The notes under the pieces: model-generated
Seen by the model: the letters and a program-made list of their open reading frames with translations, nothing else
Databases searched by the model: none
Told to the model about the DNA's origin: nothing
Part shown: positions 8,154-20,462 of the stretch, piece by piece
How the letters are laid out: the number at the start of each line of letters is the position of its first letter
Numbering within the stretch: position 1 is the stretch's first letter
Assembly (NCBI RefSeq): GCF_023347535.1
Contig: NZ_CP094473.1
Span: 1,178,001 to 1,242,000 of the forward strand
Reading direction: 5' to 3'
Origin: Faecalibacterium sp. HTF-F
GTDB lineage: Bacteria; Bacillota; Clostridia; Oscillospirales; Ruminococcaceae
DNA: 64,000 nucleotides
Made by a program: the position numbers and the translations under genes

Positions 8154-9152
8154 ATGAATGTACGACAGCGCACGGAAGAGATCGAACGTATGACCTTTGC
8201 ACCATGGGCGACCTTCAGCGACCAGAGCAGGGGGAGAATGGTGCAGGAGGAACAGGACCCGATCAGGCCGGTGTTCCAGCGCGACCGTGACCGGGTGCTG
8301 CACTGCAAGGCCTTCCGCCGCCTCAAGCAGAAAACGCAGGTATTTCTCTCGCCGGAAGGAGATCTGTACCGGACCCGGCTGACCCATACGCTGGAAGTTT
8401 CACAGATCGCCCGTACCATTGCCCGGGCCCTGCGGCTCAACGAGGATCTGACTGAGGCCATCAGTCTGGCCCATGATCTGGGGCATACGCCCTTTGGACA
8501 TGCGGGTGAGCAGGCGTTGAACGAGCTCTGCCCGGATGGCTTCAAGCACTATATGCAGAGCCTGCGTGTGGTGGACAGGCTGGAAAAGGACGGAAGGGGC
8601 CTGAACCTGACATGGGAGGTGCGCAACGGCATCGTGACCCACACCAAGGGGACGTGGGCGGCAACGCCGGAGGGACGCATCGTGCGCATGGCCGACCAGA
8701 TCGCCTTTGTGAACCATGATATCGAGGATGCCGTTCGTGCCGGGGTGCTGGACCCGGACATTCTGCCCAAAGAGTGCACGGCTGTGCTGGGCAGGACCAA
8801 ATCTGCCCGCATCACCACAATGATCAACAGCATTCTGGCCAACAGCGAAGGCGATGTGAAGGTGGGCACAGAGGAAAACGAGGCTTTCCTCGCGTTGCGC
8901 GACTTCATGTACGCTACGGTGTATGTGGACCGGAGCGCCAAGCGGGAGGAGCAGAAGGTGGGCAAGGTGATCGAAGAGCTGTATGAGTACTACCTGAGCC
9001 ACATCGATCAGATGTCCAACTTTTATGTCCAGCTGGCCTATCAGGAGGGCAGAGAGCGTGCCGTCACCGACTACATCAGCGGCATGAGCGATGAATTTGC
9101 CATCCGGACCTTTGAGGAAATTTTTGTGCCGCAGAAATGGCATGTGTTGTAA
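8154..9152 (+). CDS. dgt: dGTP triphosphohydrolase-like HD-domain protein
   Basis: This 332-residue HD hydrolase of the dGTPase family cleaves dNTPs to deoxynucleoside plus triphosphate. Residues from FQRDRDRVLHCKAFRRLKQKTQVF lead to the metal-binding H78 (TRLTHTLEVSQIAR) and H107-D108 (LAHDLGHTPFGHAGE). Length matches the short (type 2) form of the family. AAAGGAGG precedes ATG 8154. The next gene, dnaG, starts 26 bp after the stop; the dgt-dnaG-rpoD order is common in Clostridia and suggests one replication/transcription operon. Confidence 0.9.
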   Translation: MNVRQRTEEIERMTFAPWATFSDQSRGRMVQEEQDPIRPVFQRDRDRVLHCKAFRRLKQKTQVFLSPEGDLYRTRLTHTLEVSQIARTIARALRLNEDLTEAISLAHDLGHTPFGHAGEQALNELCPDGFKHYMQSLRVVDRLEKDGRGLNLTWEVRNGIVTHTKGTWAATPEGRIVRMADQIAFVNHDIEDAVRAGVLDPDILPKECTAVLGRTKSARITTMINSILANSEGDVKVGTEENEAFLALRDFMYATVYVDRSAKREEQKVGKVIEELYEYYLSHIDQMSNFYVQLAYQEGRERAVTDYISGMSDEFAIRTFEEIFVPQKWHVL

Positions 9153-9178
9153 ACTTTGAAAGGTTGTTTGAAAGATCC

Positions 9179-10954
9179 ATGATCCCACACGAATACATTG
9201 AGGAACTGACCCGCCGCACCGACATTGTGGAGCTGGTGGGCAGCTATGTGCAGCTCAAGCGCAAAGGGCGGCTGTACGGCGGTCTGTGTCCCTTCCACAG
9301 CGAGAAAACGCCCTCTTTCTATGTCTACCCGGACACCCAGAGCTTCTACTGCTTTGGCTGTCAGGCGGCAGGCGATGCCATCAGCTTTGTCAGAAAGATC
9401 AACAGCATCGATTACCCGGAGGCCGTCAAGCTGCTGGCGGCGCGGGCCGGAATGCCCGAACCGCAGGAGGACGACAAGACAGGCCGGATGCGCAGCCGCA
9501 TTCTTTCCATGAACAAGGAGGCTGCGCGCTTTTTCCATGCCTGTCTGAACTCCACCGTGGAGGAAGCACGGCAGGCGCGGGCCTACTGGCGGCGGCGCGG
9601 ACTGGACGATAAGACCATTGCACGGTTCGGGCTGGGCTATGCACCCGATGACGGACAGGCCCTGTACCTGTACCTGCGGGATAAGGGCTACAACCAGCAG
9701 GAGCTGGATGCCAGCGGCCTGTTCAAGCGCAGCCAGTCCGGCCGTATCTACTGCCTGTTCTGGAAGCGGGTGATGACCCCCATCTTTGACCTGCGGGGCA
9801 ATATCATCGCGTTCGGCGGGCGGGTGCTGGACGATTCCAAACCAAAGTATGTCAACAGCCCGGAAACGCTGGTGTACCACAAATCGGAAACGGTATTTGC
9901 ATTGCAGATCGCAAAGCGCAGTGCAGTGCGCCGGTTCGTGCTGTGTGAGGGCTACATGGACGTGATCAGTATGCATCAGGCGGGGATCGATACTGCGGTG
10001 TGCGCCTGCGGCACGGCCCTGACACCGGAGCAGGTGCGGCTCATCAGCGAATATGCAGATGAGGTCATTCTAAGCTACGATTCCGACGAGGCCGGCCAGA
10101 AGGCGACTCTGCGTTCACTGGAACTGTTCCGCAACAGCCCGGTGAAAGTGGGCGTTTTGCAGATCCCCGGGGCAAAAGACCCGGACGAGTACATCAAAAA
10201 GTACGGTGCAGAACGATTCAAGGCGCTGCTGGACGGTGTGGGCAATGCACTGGATTTCCGGCTGGGCCGCCTGCGCAGCCAGTACGATCTTGCACAGGAT
10301 GCGCAGCGGCTGGAATACGTCAAGGAAGCTTTGAATATGCTGGCAGAGCGCTCCAACCCTACTGAGCAGGAGGTGTATGCGGGCCGTCTGGCAGAGGAGA
10401 CCAATATCTCCAAAACAGCCATTATGACCCAGCTGGAAACGGCAGTGAAAAAGGCCGGAAACAGGCGCCGCTGGGAGAAACGGCAGCAGGTGCTCAAGTC
10501 CGGCGAAATGAACCAGATCAAGCTGCCCTACAGCGCGGGCGGCAGTCAGGCGCTGGGGATCGCAAGTGCACAGCAGCGGCTGCTGGCAGCGATCCTGCGG
10601 GAGCCGCAGTATCTGAAGCTGGCAGAGAAGGAGCTGTTGCCGGAGCAGTTCATCCAGCCCCAGCAAAAGGAGCTGTACGAGGCCATGCTTCGCTGCAGCA
10701 GGGAAGGCATTGAGCTCAACCTGACCACGCTGCGGGCCTATGTCAGTGAAGAAGCGCTGAATGAGCTGAGCCGTTTTGCGGCACAATACAGCGAAGTGAA
10801 TTGCACGCCGGACGATATCCGGCTGTATCTGGACCGCATTGCCCGGGGGATGCCCGTGGCAGGCAAGGCGGCGCATATGTCCAATGAGGAACTGAGTGAT
10901 TACCTCCAGTCGATGCGCGAAAAAAAGCAGGGAAGCGTTCCTGTAGAAGAATGA
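9179..10954 (+). CDS. dnaG: DNA primase
   Basis: This 591-residue primase makes RNA primers for replication. The N-terminal CHC2 zinc finger uses C37, H40, C58 and C61 (LCPFHSEKTPSF, FYCFGCQ). The catalytic core follows, with TOPRIM motifs FVLCEGYMDVI and the acidic YDSDEAG. The C-terminal third is the helicase-interaction region. The frame is open back to 9137 inside dgt, but ATG 9179 starts the usual MIPHEYIEEL and is preferred. It is followed by rpoD after 51 bp: the macromolecular-synthesis arrangement, here without rpsU. Confidence 0.94.
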   Translation: MIPHEYIEELTRRTDIVELVGSYVQLKRKGRLYGGLCPFHSEKTPSFYVYPDTQSFYCFGCQAAGDAISFVRKINSIDYPEAVKLLAARAGMPEPQEDDKTGRMRSRILSMNKEAARFFHACLNSTVEEARQARAYWRRRGLDDKTIARFGLGYAPDDGQALYLYLRDKGYNQQELDASGLFKRSQSGRIYCLFWKRVMTPIFDLRGNIIAFGGRVLDDSKPKYVNSPETLVYHKSETVFALQIAKRSAVRRFVLCEGYMDVISMHQAGIDTAVCACGTALTPEQVRLISEYADEVILSYDSDEAGQKATLRSLELFRNSPVKVGVLQIPGAKDPDEYIKKYGAERFKALLDGVGNALDFRLGRLRSQYDLAQDAQRLEYVKEALNMLAERSNPTEQEVYAGRLAEETNISKTAIMTQLETAVKKAGNRRRWEKRQQVLKSGEMNQIKLPYSAGGSQALGIASAQQRLLAAILREPQYLKLAEKELLPEQFIQPQQKELYEAMLRCSREGIELNLTTLRAYVSEEALNELSRFAAQYSEVNCTPDDIRLYLDRIARGMPVAGKAAHMSNEELSDYLQSMREKKQGSVPVEE

Positions 10955-11005
10955 GACCGCTGCTTTTCCCTCCGGCTGGAGCAGGAGCGGAAAGGAGCAG
11001 GAATC

Positions 11006-12085
11006 ATGCAGAAATTGTCGCAAACGGAGGAATTGGCCCGGGAGCTGGCCTCCCATGCCCGCCGTCACACCGTGACGCCGGAACAGATCAGCCGTGCTAT
11101 GGACGAGAAGGATTACGATGTGGCACAGCTGGATGAGCTGTATGCTGCATTGGAGACCCGCGGCGTACATCTGGCCGAAGAAGAGACCGAGCTGCCTGCA
11201 TTGGACGAAACGCAGATCGGCAGGCTGGAGCACGAGCTTTCGGCCGAAGGCGTGGCACTGGATGACCCGGTAAAGACCTATCTGAAGGAGATCGGACAGG
11301 TGCCGCTGCTGACGGCAGAACAGGAAACGGAGCTTGCCCGTGCGGCGCAGGCCGGAGACGAGGATGCCCGCCGTCGCCTGAGCGAAGCAAATCTGCGGCT
11401 GGTGGTGTCGGTGGCAAAACGCTACGCCGGGCGGGGACTGCCGTTTCTTGATCTGATCCAGGAGGGCAATCTGGGGCTGATGAAGGCTGCAGAAAAATTT
11501 GAGCCGGAACGGGGTTTCAAGTTCTCCACCTATGCCACATGGTGGATCCGGCAGTCCATCACACGGGCCATTGCGGATCAGGGGAGAACGATCCGCATCC
11601 CGGTGCATCTGGTGGAGAGCATCAACCGGGTCAAAAAGACGGCTGGCGACCTGCTGCGCAAAAATGGCCGGGAGCCTACGGTGGAGGAGATCGCCGTGCG
11701 GCTGGATATGGAGCCTGCCCGGGTGCGGGAGCTTTTGCAGTTGGCACAGGACCCCATCAGTCTGGAAACACCAGTGGGTGAAGAAGAGGACGCCCACCTT
11801 GAGGATTTTATTCAGGACGAGGAAGCGGGCGTCCCGGTGGATGAAGCCGGGCGGCAGCTGCTGCGCCGGGAGCTGTTCAGCGTGCTCAAGAGCCTGACGC
11901 CCCGGGAAGAGCGGGTGATCGCACTGCGGTTCGGGCTGGAGGATGGCCGGGCCCGCACACTGGAAGAATTGGGCAAAGAGTTCAATGTGACGCGGGAGCG
12001 GGTGCGGCAGATCGAAGCCAAGGCCCTGCGCAAGCTGCGGCACCCCAGCAGGGCAAAGCGCCTGCGGGATTACTTGGATGAGTGA
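11006..12085 (+). CDS. rpoD: Primary RNA polymerase sigma factor (sigma-A/RpoD)
   Basis: This 359-residue sigma-70 factor has a short region 1.1, region 1.2 ([18 protein letters not shown]), region 2 with [27 protein letters not shown] and the -10-melting helix [17 protein letters not shown], region 3, and region 4 with the -35-reading helix-turn-helix [30 protein letters not shown]. These match the housekeeping sigma, in line with the many TTGACA/TATAAT-like promoters in the window. AAAGGAGC precedes ATG 11006. A strong terminator follows. Confidence 0.94.
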   Translation: MQKLSQTEELARELASHARRHTVTPEQISRAMDEKDYDVAQLDELYAALETRGVHLAEEETELPALDETQIGRLEHELSAEGVALDDPVKTYLKEIGQVPLLTAEQETELARAAQAGDEDARRRLSEANLRLVVSVAKRYAGRGLPFLDLIQEGNLGLMKAAEKFEPERGFKFSTYATWWIRQSITRAIADQGRTIRIPVHLVESINRVKKTAGDLLRKNGREPTVEEIAVRLDMEPARVRELLQLAQDPISLETPVGEEEDAHLEDFIQDEEAGVPVDEAGRQLLRRELFSVLKSLTPREERVIALRFGLEDGRARTLEELGKEFNVTRERVRQIEAKALRKLRHPSRAKRLRDYLDE

Positions 12086-12148
12086 ACGATTATAATTGCC
12101 GCCGCGTGCGCTCTGGCAATATTAGAGGAAACATTATTTTTTATATTT

Positions 12149-12189
12149 GCAGCTCAGAAAAGCCTGCGGGCTTTTCTGAGCTGCTTTTT
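12149..12189 (+). terminator. Terminator of dnaG-rpoD
   Basis: A perfect 16-bp stem (12149-12164 with 12169-12184; arm GCAGCTCAGAAAAGCC) around TGCG, followed by five T. Confidence 0.95.
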
Positions 12190-12408
12190 CACGAAAAAAG
12201 GACCACGAAGGAAAACGGACATATCCGACTGTAAAAGTAATACTCCAAAACACAAGAGCAAAGATAGACAAATTGCACAAGGGGATTATGAACAGGAACG
12301 TGCAAAATAAAAAAATCAAGACCCAAAACGGAAAAAAGCAACACACTGCCGGGTGTGCCGAAATTGAAAGAAAAATAAATTTATTTTGGCAAAAATCTGA
12401 AAAATGGC

Positions 12409-12437
12409 TTGACAACAAGACTTTTAGAGTTTATACT
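12409..12437 (+). promoter_or_regulatory. rpoB promoter
   Basis: TTGACA (12409-12414), an exact 17-base spacer and TATACT (12432-12437). It leaves an untranslated leader of about 190 bases to rpoB. The rest of the 450-bp gap after the rpoD terminator holds no gene. No binding leader for ribosomal protein L10/L12 can be expected here because rplJL are not upstream. Confidence 0.9.
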
Positions 12438-12632
12438 GTATTAGTATCACATAATGGACTAGTGCGCCAAAAAGGGGAACACAGAGGCAGCGGCTGGATG
12501 GGTCAAACCGGAAAGTTTGTGAAAAACGCCGAAAGGCTCCCTTCGACGCGGGTCGAATTATGTGTGTCTGCTCAAATTTGACCCGTGTATACGACATCCC
12601 GTAGAGTATAAAAGTAAGGAGTGGTTGATTTT

Positions 12633-15600
12633 ATGATGAAAGTCAAGCCCGTAAAGCTCGGCAAAACCGAGCGCATGAGCTTCTCCCACATCGACGAAGT
12701 CATCAGTATGCCGAACCTGATCGAGGTCCAGAAGAACTCTTATCAGTGGTTCCTGGACGAGGGCCTGAAAGAGGTCTTCCACGATATCGGCACCATTGAG
12801 GACTACACCGGCAATCTGGCACTGAGCTTTGTGGACTTCCGTCTGGATAAGGAGCCGAAGTACAGCATCAAGGAGTGCAAGGAGCGCGACGTGACCTATG
12901 CAGCACCCCTGCGCGTCACCGCCCGTCTGCTGAACAAGGAAACCGGTGAAGTGAAGGATCAGGAGATCTTCATGGGCGATTTCCCGCTGATGACCGATGC
13001 CGGCACCTTTGTGATCAACGGTGCAGAGCGTGCTATCGTCAGCCAGCTGGTCCGCTCTCCCGGCGTGTTCTACGGTGATGCCAAGGATAAGGTGGGCAAC
13101 GACCTGTACAGCGCAACCATGAACCCCAACCGTGGTGCATGGCTGGAGTACGAGACCGATGCTTCCGATGTGTTCTATGTCCGTATCGATAAGAACCGCA
13201 AGCTGCCGGTCACGGTGCTGTGCCGTGCACTGGGCCTGTCCACCAATGAGGACATCCTGAACTTCTTTGGCGACGATGAGCGCATCCTCGCTACTCTGGA
13301 AAAGGATACCACCAAGAATCAGGAAGAGGGCCTGCTGGAAGTCTACCGCAAGCTGCGCCCCGGCGAGCCTCCCACGGTGGAGTCCGCTACCAGCCAGATC
13401 AACATGCTGTTCTTCGACCCGCGTCGCTACGACCTGTCTCGTTTCGGCCGTTATAAGATGAACAAGAAGCTGTCTCTGGCCCGCCGCATCACCGGTCAGG
13501 TGGCTGCTGAGAATGTGGTTGCTCCGCTCACCGGCGAGATCCTGATCGAGGCCGGTGCCAAGATCACCCGCGAGCTGGCCGAGAAGGCTGACAACGCCGG
13601 TGTGAATTTGGTCGAGCTGAAGCTCGACGATCCCATGAAGGAAGAGAGCCGGAAGATCAAGGTCATCACCAATGGCTGTGTGGATGCACAGGGCTTCTTC
13701 TCCTTTGACGTGAAGGAGTGCGGCATCAACGAGCGCTGCTCCTTCGACGAGATCAAGAAGATCCTGGACACCACCTCTGATGTGGAAGAGCAGAAGGAGA
13801 TGCTGCGCCGCAACCACGACCAGCTGATCGGCCGCACCGTTACGGTTGCCGATATTCTGGCTTCCATCAACTACCTGAACGGTCTGGGCCACAACATTGG
13901 CACCACTGATGATATCGACCATCTGGGCAACCGCCGCATCCGCAGCGTGGGTGAGCTGCTGCAGAACCAGTTCCGCATCGGCTTCTCCCGCATGGAGCGC
14001 GTCATCCGTGAGCGCATGACCCTGCAGAGTCAGGATCAGAGCGTGATCACTCCGCAGGCCCTCATCAACATCCGTCCGGTGGTGGCGGCCATCAAGGAGT
14101 TCTTCGGTTCTTCTCCGCTGTCCCAGTTCATGGATCAGAACAACCCGCTGGCTGAGCTGACCCACAAGCGCCGTCTGTCTGCTCTGGGCCCCGGCGGTCT
14201 GAGCCGTGACCGCGCAGGTTTCGAGGTCCGCGACGTTCACTACAGCCACTACGGCCGTATGTGCCCCATCGAGACCCCTGAAGGCCCCAACATCGGTCTG
14301 ATCTCCTATCTGGCATCCTACGCAAAGATCAACGAATATGGCTTCGTGGAAGCTCCGTACCGCAAGGTCAAGAAGACCTACGACGAGAATGGCCGCCTGC
14401 TCGAGCAGGTTGTCACCGACGAAGTGGAGTATATGACCGCTGACGTTGAGGACGAGTACGTTGTGGCACAGGCCAACGAGCCGCTGGATGAGGGCAAGCA
14501 CTTCGTGCGTCCCCGCGTTTCTGCCCGCCGCCGCGATGAGATCCTGGAAATCGACGCAGAGAAGGTCGATTACATGGACGTTTCTCCGCGAATGATGGTC
14601 TCTGTTGCTACCGCATGCATCCCCTTCCTGGAGAACGATGACTGTAACCGTGCTCTGATGGGCTCCAACATGCAGCGTCAGGCAGTGCCTCTGATGGTCA
14701 CCCAGCAGCCCATCGTTGCTACCGGTATGGAATACAAGGCAGCTACCGACTCCGGCACCGCTGTTCTGGCAAAGAATGACGGTATCGTTGAGAAGATGGA
14801 TGCCGACCACGTTGTTGTGCGCAACAACAAGGGCGAGCTGGAGGACTATCCTCTGATCAAGTTCGCACGCTCCAATGCAGGCACCTGCATCAACCAGCGT
14901 CCCATCGTCGAGGTTGGCGAGAGCGTCAAGGCCGGTCAGGTGCTGGCCGACGGCCCTGCAATGCGCAATGGCGAGATCTCTCTGGGCAAGAACGCCCTGA
15001 TCGGCTTCATGACCTGGGAAGGCTACAACTACGAGGACGCCGTTCTGCTGAACGAGAAGATCGTGCGCGAGGACGTGTACACCTCCATTCATATTGAAGA
15101 GTACGAGACCGAGAGCCGCGACACCAAGCTGGGACCTGAGGAGATCACCCGTGATATCCCCAACGTCTCTGAGGATGCGCTGAAGGATCTGGACGAGCGC
15201 GGCATCATCCGCATCGGTGCCGAGGTCAAGAGCGGCGACATTCTGGTCGGTAAGGTCACCCCGAAGGGCGAGACCGAGCTGACCGCTGAGGAGCGCCTGC
15301 TGCGCGCCATCTTCGGCGAGAAGGCCCGCGAAGTGCGCGATACCTCTCTGCGTGTGCCCCACGGCGCATACGGCATCATCGTGGACGTCAAGGTGTTCAC
15401 CCCGGAGAACAGCGACGAGCTGCAGCCCGGCGTGCGCGAGGTCGTTCGCTGCTATATCGCCCAGAAGCGCAAGATCAGCGTCGGCGATAAGATGGCAGGC
15501 CGTCACGGCAACAAGGGTGTCGTTTCCCGCATTCTGCCGCAGGAGGACATGCCCTACCTGCCCGACGGCACCCCGCTGGACATCGTGCTGAACCCCCTGG

Positions 15601-16475
15601 GCGTTCCTTCCCGTATGAACATCGGTCAGGTGCTGGAAGTCAACCTGGGCTACGCTGCCAAGGCATGCGGCATCAAGGTCATGACTCCCGTCTTCGATTC
15701 CGCCCGTGAGAACGACATCGGCGATACCTTTGATACCGCCCGCGAGATGTGGCACGGTGAGAATGCTCCTGCATATCCCACCAAGCTCCCCAAGATCATG
15801 GGTGAGAAGGGCCACATCATCGACTTCTCCAAGATTGAGCTGGACCGCGATGGCAAGACCACCGTTTACGACGGCCGCACCGGTGAGAAGTTCGATAACC
15901 GCGTTACCGTCGGTTATATGTACTACCTGAAGCTGCATCACCTGGTCGATGATAAGATCCATGCACGTTCCACCGGCCCCTACTCTCTGGTCACTCAGCA
16001 GCCTCTGGGCGGCAAGGCCCAGTTTGGCGGCCAGCGCTTCGGCGAGATGGAAGTCTGGGCACTGGAAGCTTACGGCGCTGCATACACCCTGCAGGAGATC
16101 CTGACCGTCAAGTCCGACGACGTGGAGGGCCGTGTCAAGACCTACGAGGCGATTGTCAAGGGCGAGCCCATCCCGCAGCCCGGCATCCCCGAGTCCTTCC
16201 GTGTTATGCTCAAGGAACTGCAGTCTCTGGGTATGGACGTTGTCGTGCAGGATAAGGAAGGCAACGAGATCGACATGCGCCAAAACTTCGACGACGAAGA
16301 GACCGGCTTTGACATGCGCGATGTGGCCGGCACTGAGAATGTCGTACAGGAGAGCGAACTGCTCAACGATTACAATATTAAGGACGCCGATGCTGGCTTC
16401 GATGATCCTTCCGTGCTGGAGGACGATAACTCTGGCAGCGAGGCTCCCGCTTCTTCCGACGAAGTAGATTTCTGA
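12633..16475 (+). CDS. rpoB: RNA polymerase beta subunit
   Basis: This roughly 1280-residue core subunit carries [20 protein letters not shown], the rifampicin pocket, and the C-terminal [14 protein letters not shown] and [11 protein letters not shown] blocks. The rifampicin-determining segment keeps the sensitive residues ([21 protein letters not shown]), so no resistance substitution is seen. It ends in a long acidic tail rich in D, E and S. The frame reaches GTG 12621, but that overlaps the AAGGAG ribosome site; ATG 12633 (or 12636) is the realistic start. It is followed by rpoC. The 1241-codon antisense frame is a shadow of biased codon use. Confidence 0.97.
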   Translation: MMKVKPVKLGKTERMSFSHIDEVISMPNLIEVQKNSYQWFLDEGLKEVFHDIGTIEDYTGNLALSFVDFRLDKEPKYSIKECKERDVTYAAPLRVTARLLNKETGEVKDQEIFMGDFPLMTDAGTFVINGAERAIVSQLVRSPGVFYGDAKDKVGNDLYSATMNPNRGAWLEYETDASDVFYVRIDKNRKLPVTVLCRALGLSTNEDILNFFGDDERILATLEKDTTKNQEEGLLEVYRKLRPGEPPTVESATSQINMLFFDPRRYDLSRFGRYKMNKKLSLARRITGQVAAENVVAPLTGEILIEAGAKITRELAEKADNAGVNLVELKLDDPMKEESRKIKVITNGCVDAQGFFSFDVKECGINERCSFDEIKKILDTTSDVEEQKEMLRRNHDQLIGRTVTVADILASINYLNGLGHNIGTTDDIDHLGNRRIRSVGELLQNQFRIGFSRMERVIRERMTLQSQDQSVITPQALINIRPVVAAIKEFFGSSPLSQFMDQNNPLAELTHKRRLSALGPGGLSRDRAGFEVRDVHYSHYGRMCPIETPEGPNIGLISYLASYAKINEYGFVEAPYRKVKKTYDENGRLLEQVVTDEVEYMTADVEDEYVVAQANEPLDEGKHFVRPRVSARRRDEILEIDAEKVDYMDVSPRMMVSVATACIPFLENDDCNRALMGSNMQRQAVPLMVTQQPIVATGMEYKAATDSGTAVLAKNDGIVEKMDADHVVVRNNKGELEDYPLIKFARSNAGTCINQRPIVEVGESVKAGQVLADGPAMRNGEISLGKNALIGFMTWEGYNYEDAVLLNEKIVREDVYTSIHIEEYETESRDTKLGPEEITRDIPNVSEDALKDLDERGIIRIGAEVKSGDILVGKVTPKGETELTAEERLLRAIFGEKAREVRDTSLRVPHGAYGIIVDVKVFTPENSDELQPGVREVVRCYIAQKRKISVGDKMAGRHGNKGVVSRILPQEDMPYLPDGTPLDIVLNPLGVPSRMNIGQVLEVNLGYAAKACGIKVMTPVFDSARENDIGDTFDTAREMWHGENAPAYPTKLPKIMGEKGHIIDFSKIELDRDGKTTVYDGRTGEKFDNRVTVGYMYYLKLHHLVDDKIHARSTGPYSLVTQQPLGGKAQFGGQRFGEMEVWALEAYGAAYTLQEILTVKSDDVEGRVKTYEAIVKGEPIPQPGIPESFRVMLKELQSLGMDVVVQDKEGNEIDMRQNFDDEETGFDMRDVAGTENVVQESELLNDYNIKDADAGFDDPSVLEDDNSGSEAPASSDEVDF

Positions 16476-16599
16476 TCAGAACAAAAACACAGGTCTGCTG
16501 CCCCTGACCGCGTGCTGCGGCAGGGGAGAGGCTTGTGCTCTGAATAAGAAAGCCGCCTGTATCATCGAGACAACAAGAGATTAAGGAAGGGTTCGTTTC

Positions 16600-19500
16600 A
16601 TGGAAAACAACGTTTTCGATTCGATCAAGATCGGCCTTGCCTCCCCGGAGCAGATCCGCAACTGGAGCTACGGCGAGGTCAAAAAGCCTGAAACCATCAA
16701 CTACCGTACCCTGAAGCCGGAGCGCGACGGCCTGTACTGCGAGCGCATTTTTGGACCTACCAAGGACTGGGAGTGCCACTGCGGCAAGTATAAGCGCATC
16801 CGCTACAAGGGCAAGATCTGCGACCGCTGCGGCGTTGAGGTCACCAAGGCCAAGGTCCGCCGTGAGCGCATGGGCCACATCGAGCTGGCCGCTCCCGTGA
16901 GCCATATCTGGTACTTCAAGGGCATCCCCAGCCGCATCGGCCTGATGCTGGACATCAGCCCCCGCCTGCTGGAGAAGGTCCTGTACTTTGCAAGCTATAT
17001 CGTCACCGATCCGGGCGCTACCCGTCTGGAAAAGAAGCAGCTGCTCACCGAGAGCGAGTACCGCGAAATGCGCGACCACTACGGTGATGAGTTCGAGGCT
17101 GCTATGGGCGCCGAGGCTATTCAGGATCTGCTGAAGGAGATCGATCTGGATCAGCTGAGCGCAGAGCTGACCGCTGAGGTGGAAAAGTCCTCCGGTCAGA
17201 AGCGCGTGCGCATCCTCAAGCGTCTGGAGGTCGTGGAGGCATTCCGCATTTCCGGCAACCGTCCCGAGTGGATGGTCATGGATGTGCTGCCTGTTCTGCC
17301 GCCTGACCTGCGCCCCATGGTCCAGCTGGATGGCGGCCGCTTCGCCACCTCCGACCTGAATGACCTGTACCGCCGCGTCATCAACCGCAACAACCGTCTG
17401 CGCCGTCTGCTGGAGCTGGGTGCTCCCGACATCATCGTGCGCAACGAGAAGCGCATGCTGCAGGAAGCAGTGGACAGCCTGATCGACAACGGCCGCCGCG
17501 GCCGTCCGGTCACCGGCCCCAACAACCGTGCGCTGAAGAGCCTGTCCGACCTGCTGAAGGGCAAGCAGGGCCGCTTCCGTCAGAACCTGCTGGGCAAGCG
17601 TGTTGACTACTCCGGCCGTTCCGTTATCGTCGTCGGCCCTGAGCTGAAGATGGATCAGTGCGGTCTGCCCAAGGAGATGGCTCTGGAGCTGTTCAAGCCC
17701 TTTGTCATGAAGGATCTGGTGGAGAAGGGCATCGCCAACAACATCAAGTCCGCCCGCAAGATGGTGGAGCGCGCAAAGCCTGAGGTCTGGGACAGCCTGG
17801 AAACCGTGATCAAGGGTCATCCCGTTCTGCTGAACCGTGCACCTACCCTGCACCGTCTGGGCATTCAGGCCTTCAACCCGGTGCTGGTGGAGGGCCGTGC
17901 CATCAAGCTGCACCCGCTGGCATGTACCGCATTCAACGCCGACTTCGACGGTGACCAGATGGCAGTGCATCTGCCTCTGGGCGAGGATGCCTGCCGTGAG
18001 GCCAAGATGCTGATGCTGGCTTCCGGCAACCTGCTGAAGCCCTCTGACGGCGCACCTGTTACCGTGCCTACGCAGGATATGATCCTGGGCAGCTACTACC
18101 TGACCACCGTTCGTGAAAACGATGAGGGTGCAGGCAAGGTGTTCCGCGATGAGAATGAGGCTCTGATGGCTTATGCAGAGCACATCGTCACCCTGCACGC
18201 ACCCATCAAGGTGCGCCGCACCATGGTGATCGATGGCGTGGAGCGCACCGGTCTGGTGGATGCTACCGTTGGCCGCATCATCTTCAACAACCCGGTTCCT
18301 CAGAATCTGGGCTATATCGACCGTACTGATCCCGAGCACTGGCTGGAGTACGAGGTCAGCTTCCGTGTGACAAAGAAAACCCTGCCCGACATCATTTCCC
18401 GCTGCATGACCCGCAACGGCACCCGCAAGTGTGCAAAGATGCTGGACGCCATCAAGGCGCAGGGCTACAAGTACTCCACTCTGTCTGCAATCTCCGTCGC
18501 TGTGTGCGATGCTGTGATCCCGCCGCAGAAGCAGGAGCTGATCGCTGAGGCTGATCAGCAGATCGCCAAGGTCGGCAAGCTGTTCAACCGCGGCCTGATC
18601 TCCGACAACGAGCGTTACAACCAGACCATCGCCATCTGGCAGGCTACCACTGATAAGGTCTCCAAGGCTCTGGCAGACAACCTGCCCAAGGACAACGAGA
18701 TCTATATGATGGCAGACTCCGGTGCTCGTGGTTCTATGAACCAGATCAAGCAGCTGGCCGGCATGCGCGGCCTGCTGGCAAACACCGCCGGCCACACCAT
18801 CGAGATGCCCATTCGCGCCAACTACCGTGAAGGTCTGAATATTCTGGAATATTTCGTTTCTGCCCGTGGCGCCCGTAAGGGTCTGGCAGATACCGCTCTG
18901 CGTACCGCTGACTCCGGCTACCTGACCCGCCGCATGGTCGATGTCTCTCAGGATGTCATCGTCCGCGAGATCGACTGCGGCACCACCGACGGCCTGTGGG
19001 TCTCCGAGATCCACGAGGGCAAGGAGAAGATCGAGAGCTTCCGCGAGCGTCTGATCGGCCGCTTTGCTGTGGGCGATGTGGTCAACCCCGTCACCGGCAA
19101 GGTGATCGTGCCGGAAGGCAAGATGATCGACCTGTACGACGCAAACGAGATCGAGGCAGCCGGCATCACCAAGCTGAAGATCCGCAGCCTGCTGACCTGC
19201 CGTGCAAAGACCGGTGTCTGCGCACGCTGCTATGGTTCCGATATGGCAAACGGTGAGCCGGTCCGTCTGGGTGAGTCTGTCGGTGTTATCGCCGCAGAGT
19301 CCATCGGTGAGCCCGGTACCCAGCTGACCATGCGTACCTTCCATACCGGCGGTATCGCATCTGCTGAAGATATCACACAGGGTCTTCCCCGTGTCGAGGA
19401 GCTGTTCGAGAGCCGCCGTCCCAAGAGCATGGCCATCATGAGCGAGATTTCCGGTGTCGTTTCTCAGGACGATACAAAGAAGAATGTCGTCATCAAGGTG

Positions 19501-20172
19501 ACCGGCAAGGACGAGACCGGTGCTGAGGTCGTGAAGAGCTACTCCATCCCGTTCACCCAGCATTCCCGCGTGATGCCGGGCGACCGTGTGGAGAAGGGCG
19601 ACATCATCACCCGTGAAGGTGTTCTGTATCCGCAGGATATTCTGGCGATCAAGGGTCTGGAGGATGTCCAGAACTACCTGATCAACGAGGTCCAGAAGGT
19701 TTACCGTCTGCAGGGCGTTGAAATCAACGATAAGCATATCGAGGTCATCGTCCGTCAGATGTGCCGCAAGGTGCGTGTGACCGATTCCGGTTCCTCCAAC
19801 CTGATCGGCGGTGCTCTGGCAAGCCGTCTGGAAGTGGAGAACATCAACGCCGATCTGCAGCAGCGCATCGATGCTGGTGAAGAGGGCCTGAAGCTGGTCG
19901 AGTATCAGCAGGTGCTGCTGGGCATCACCAAGGCTGCACTGGCCAATGACTCCTTCCTGTCTGCCGCATCCTTCCAGGAGACCACCCGCGTGCTGACTGA
20001 AGCTGCCATCAAGGGCAAAGTCGATCCGCTGGCCGGCCTGAAGGAGAACGTCATTATCGGTAAGCTGATCCCCGCAGGTACCGGTCTGCCGGAAGTCCGT
20101 GAGGATCTGAAGAATCGTGAGGCTGAGCGCGACGCTGAGGTCGCTGCCGAACAGGCAGCTGCTGCACAGTAA
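16600..20172 (+). CDS. rpoC: RNA polymerase beta' subunit
   Basis: This 1190-residue catalytic subunit has the N-terminal zinc finger [20 protein letters not shown], the Mg-binding active site NADFDGDQM, the trigger-loop/bridge-helix region around [21 protein letters not shown], and a second zinc site ending [13 protein letters not shown]. It starts at ATG 16600 behind AAGGAAGGG, 124 bp after rpoB. That gap contains a small GC hairpin (CCCCTG/CAGGGG, 16501-16526) without a T-run, so the two genes are taken to be one transcript. Confidence 0.97.
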   Translation: MENNVFDSIKIGLASPEQIRNWSYGEVKKPETINYRTLKPERDGLYCERIFGPTKDWECHCGKYKRIRYKGKICDRCGVEVTKAKVRRERMGHIELAAPVSHIWYFKGIPSRIGLMLDISPRLLEKVLYFASYIVTDPGATRLEKKQLLTESEYREMRDHYGDEFEAAMGAEAIQDLLKEIDLDQLSAELTAEVEKSSGQKRVRILKRLEVVEAFRISGNRPEWMVMDVLPVLPPDLRPMVQLDGGRFATSDLNDLYRRVINRNNRLRRLLELGAPDIIVRNEKRMLQEAVDSLIDNGRRGRPVTGPNNRALKSLSDLLKGKQGRFRQNLLGKRVDYSGRSVIVVGPELKMDQCGLPKEMALELFKPFVMKDLVEKGIANNIKSARKMVERAKPEVWDSLETVIKGHPVLLNRAPTLHRLGIQAFNPVLVEGRAIKLHPLACTAFNADFDGDQMAVHLPLGEDACREAKMLMLASGNLLKPSDGAPVTVPTQDMILGSYYLTTVRENDEGAGKVFRDENEALMAYAEHIVTLHAPIKVRRTMVIDGVERTGLVDATVGRIIFNNPVPQNLGYIDRTDPEHWLEYEVSFRVTKKTLPDIISRCMTRNGTRKCAKMLDAIKAQGYKYSTLSAISVAVCDAVIPPQKQELIAEADQQIAKVGKLFNRGLISDNERYNQTIAIWQATTDKVSKALADNLPKDNEIYMMADSGARGSMNQIKQLAGMRGLLANTAGHTIEMPIRANYREGLNILEYFVSARGARKGLADTALRTADSGYLTRRMVDVSQDVIVREIDCGTTDGLWVSEIHEGKEKIESFRERLIGRFAVGDVVNPVTGKVIVPEGKMIDLYDANEIEAAGITKLKIRSLLTCRAKTGVCARCYGSDMANGEPVRLGESVGVIAAESIGEPGTQLTMRTFHTGGIASAEDITQGLPRVEELFESRRPKSMAIMSEISGVVSQDDTKKNVVIKVTGKDETGAEVVKSYSIPFTQHSRVMPGDRVEKGDIITREGVLYPQDILAIKGLEDVQNYLINEVQKVYRLQGVEINDKHIEVIVRQMCRKVRVTDSGSSNLIGGALASRLEVENINADLQQRIDAGEEGLKLVEYQQVLLGITKAALANDSFLSAASFQETTRVLTEAAIKGKVDPLAGLKENVIIGKLIPAGTGLPEVREDLKNREAERDAEVAAEQAAAAQ

Positions 20173-20202
20173 GCAAAGCTCCTTCCTGAAAGTATAAAGC
20201 AC

Positions 20203-20241
20203 AGACCGTTCTGTGGGCAGCCGCCTGCAGAACGGTCTTTT
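20203..20241 (+). terminator. Terminator of rpoBC
   Basis: AGACCGTTCTG / CAGAACGGTCT form a perfect 11-bp stem followed by TTTT. The short T-run may allow some read-through toward rpsL. Confidence 0.75.
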
Positions 20242-20347
20242 GTATGTCCAAAACACAGAAGCAGGGGAGGAAAATAACAGCGTTTTGTCTCGAAAAAACA
20301 CTAAAAGAAAAAAACTGGAATAAACGAAAAAAACTTTGCAAAAACTG

Positions 20348-20376
20348 TTGACATCCGCCTGTAAAGCGAGTATTAT
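20348..20376 (+). promoter_or_regulatory. rpsL promoter
   Basis: TTGACA (20348-20353), a 17-base spacer and TATTAT (20371-20376). It drives rpsL-rpsG-fusA, separating them from rpoBC. Confidence 0.85.
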
Positions 20377-20462
20377 ATAACTGTTGCGCGTCCCTCATGG
20401 GGATAGTGCGGCAAAAAAGTCGGAAAAAGTCCGATGTTCATCATTAAGAAAGGAGAAACAAA

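Noticed and set aside
12558..20301. Antisense reading frames of 1241 and 1307 codons opposite rpoB and rpoC (also long ones opposite fusA, guaA, pyrG and glnN)
   Set aside because: They mirror the codon bias of highly expressed genes (few TTA, CTA and TCA codons on the coding strand). They show no protein-family motifs, and no ribosome sites were seen.
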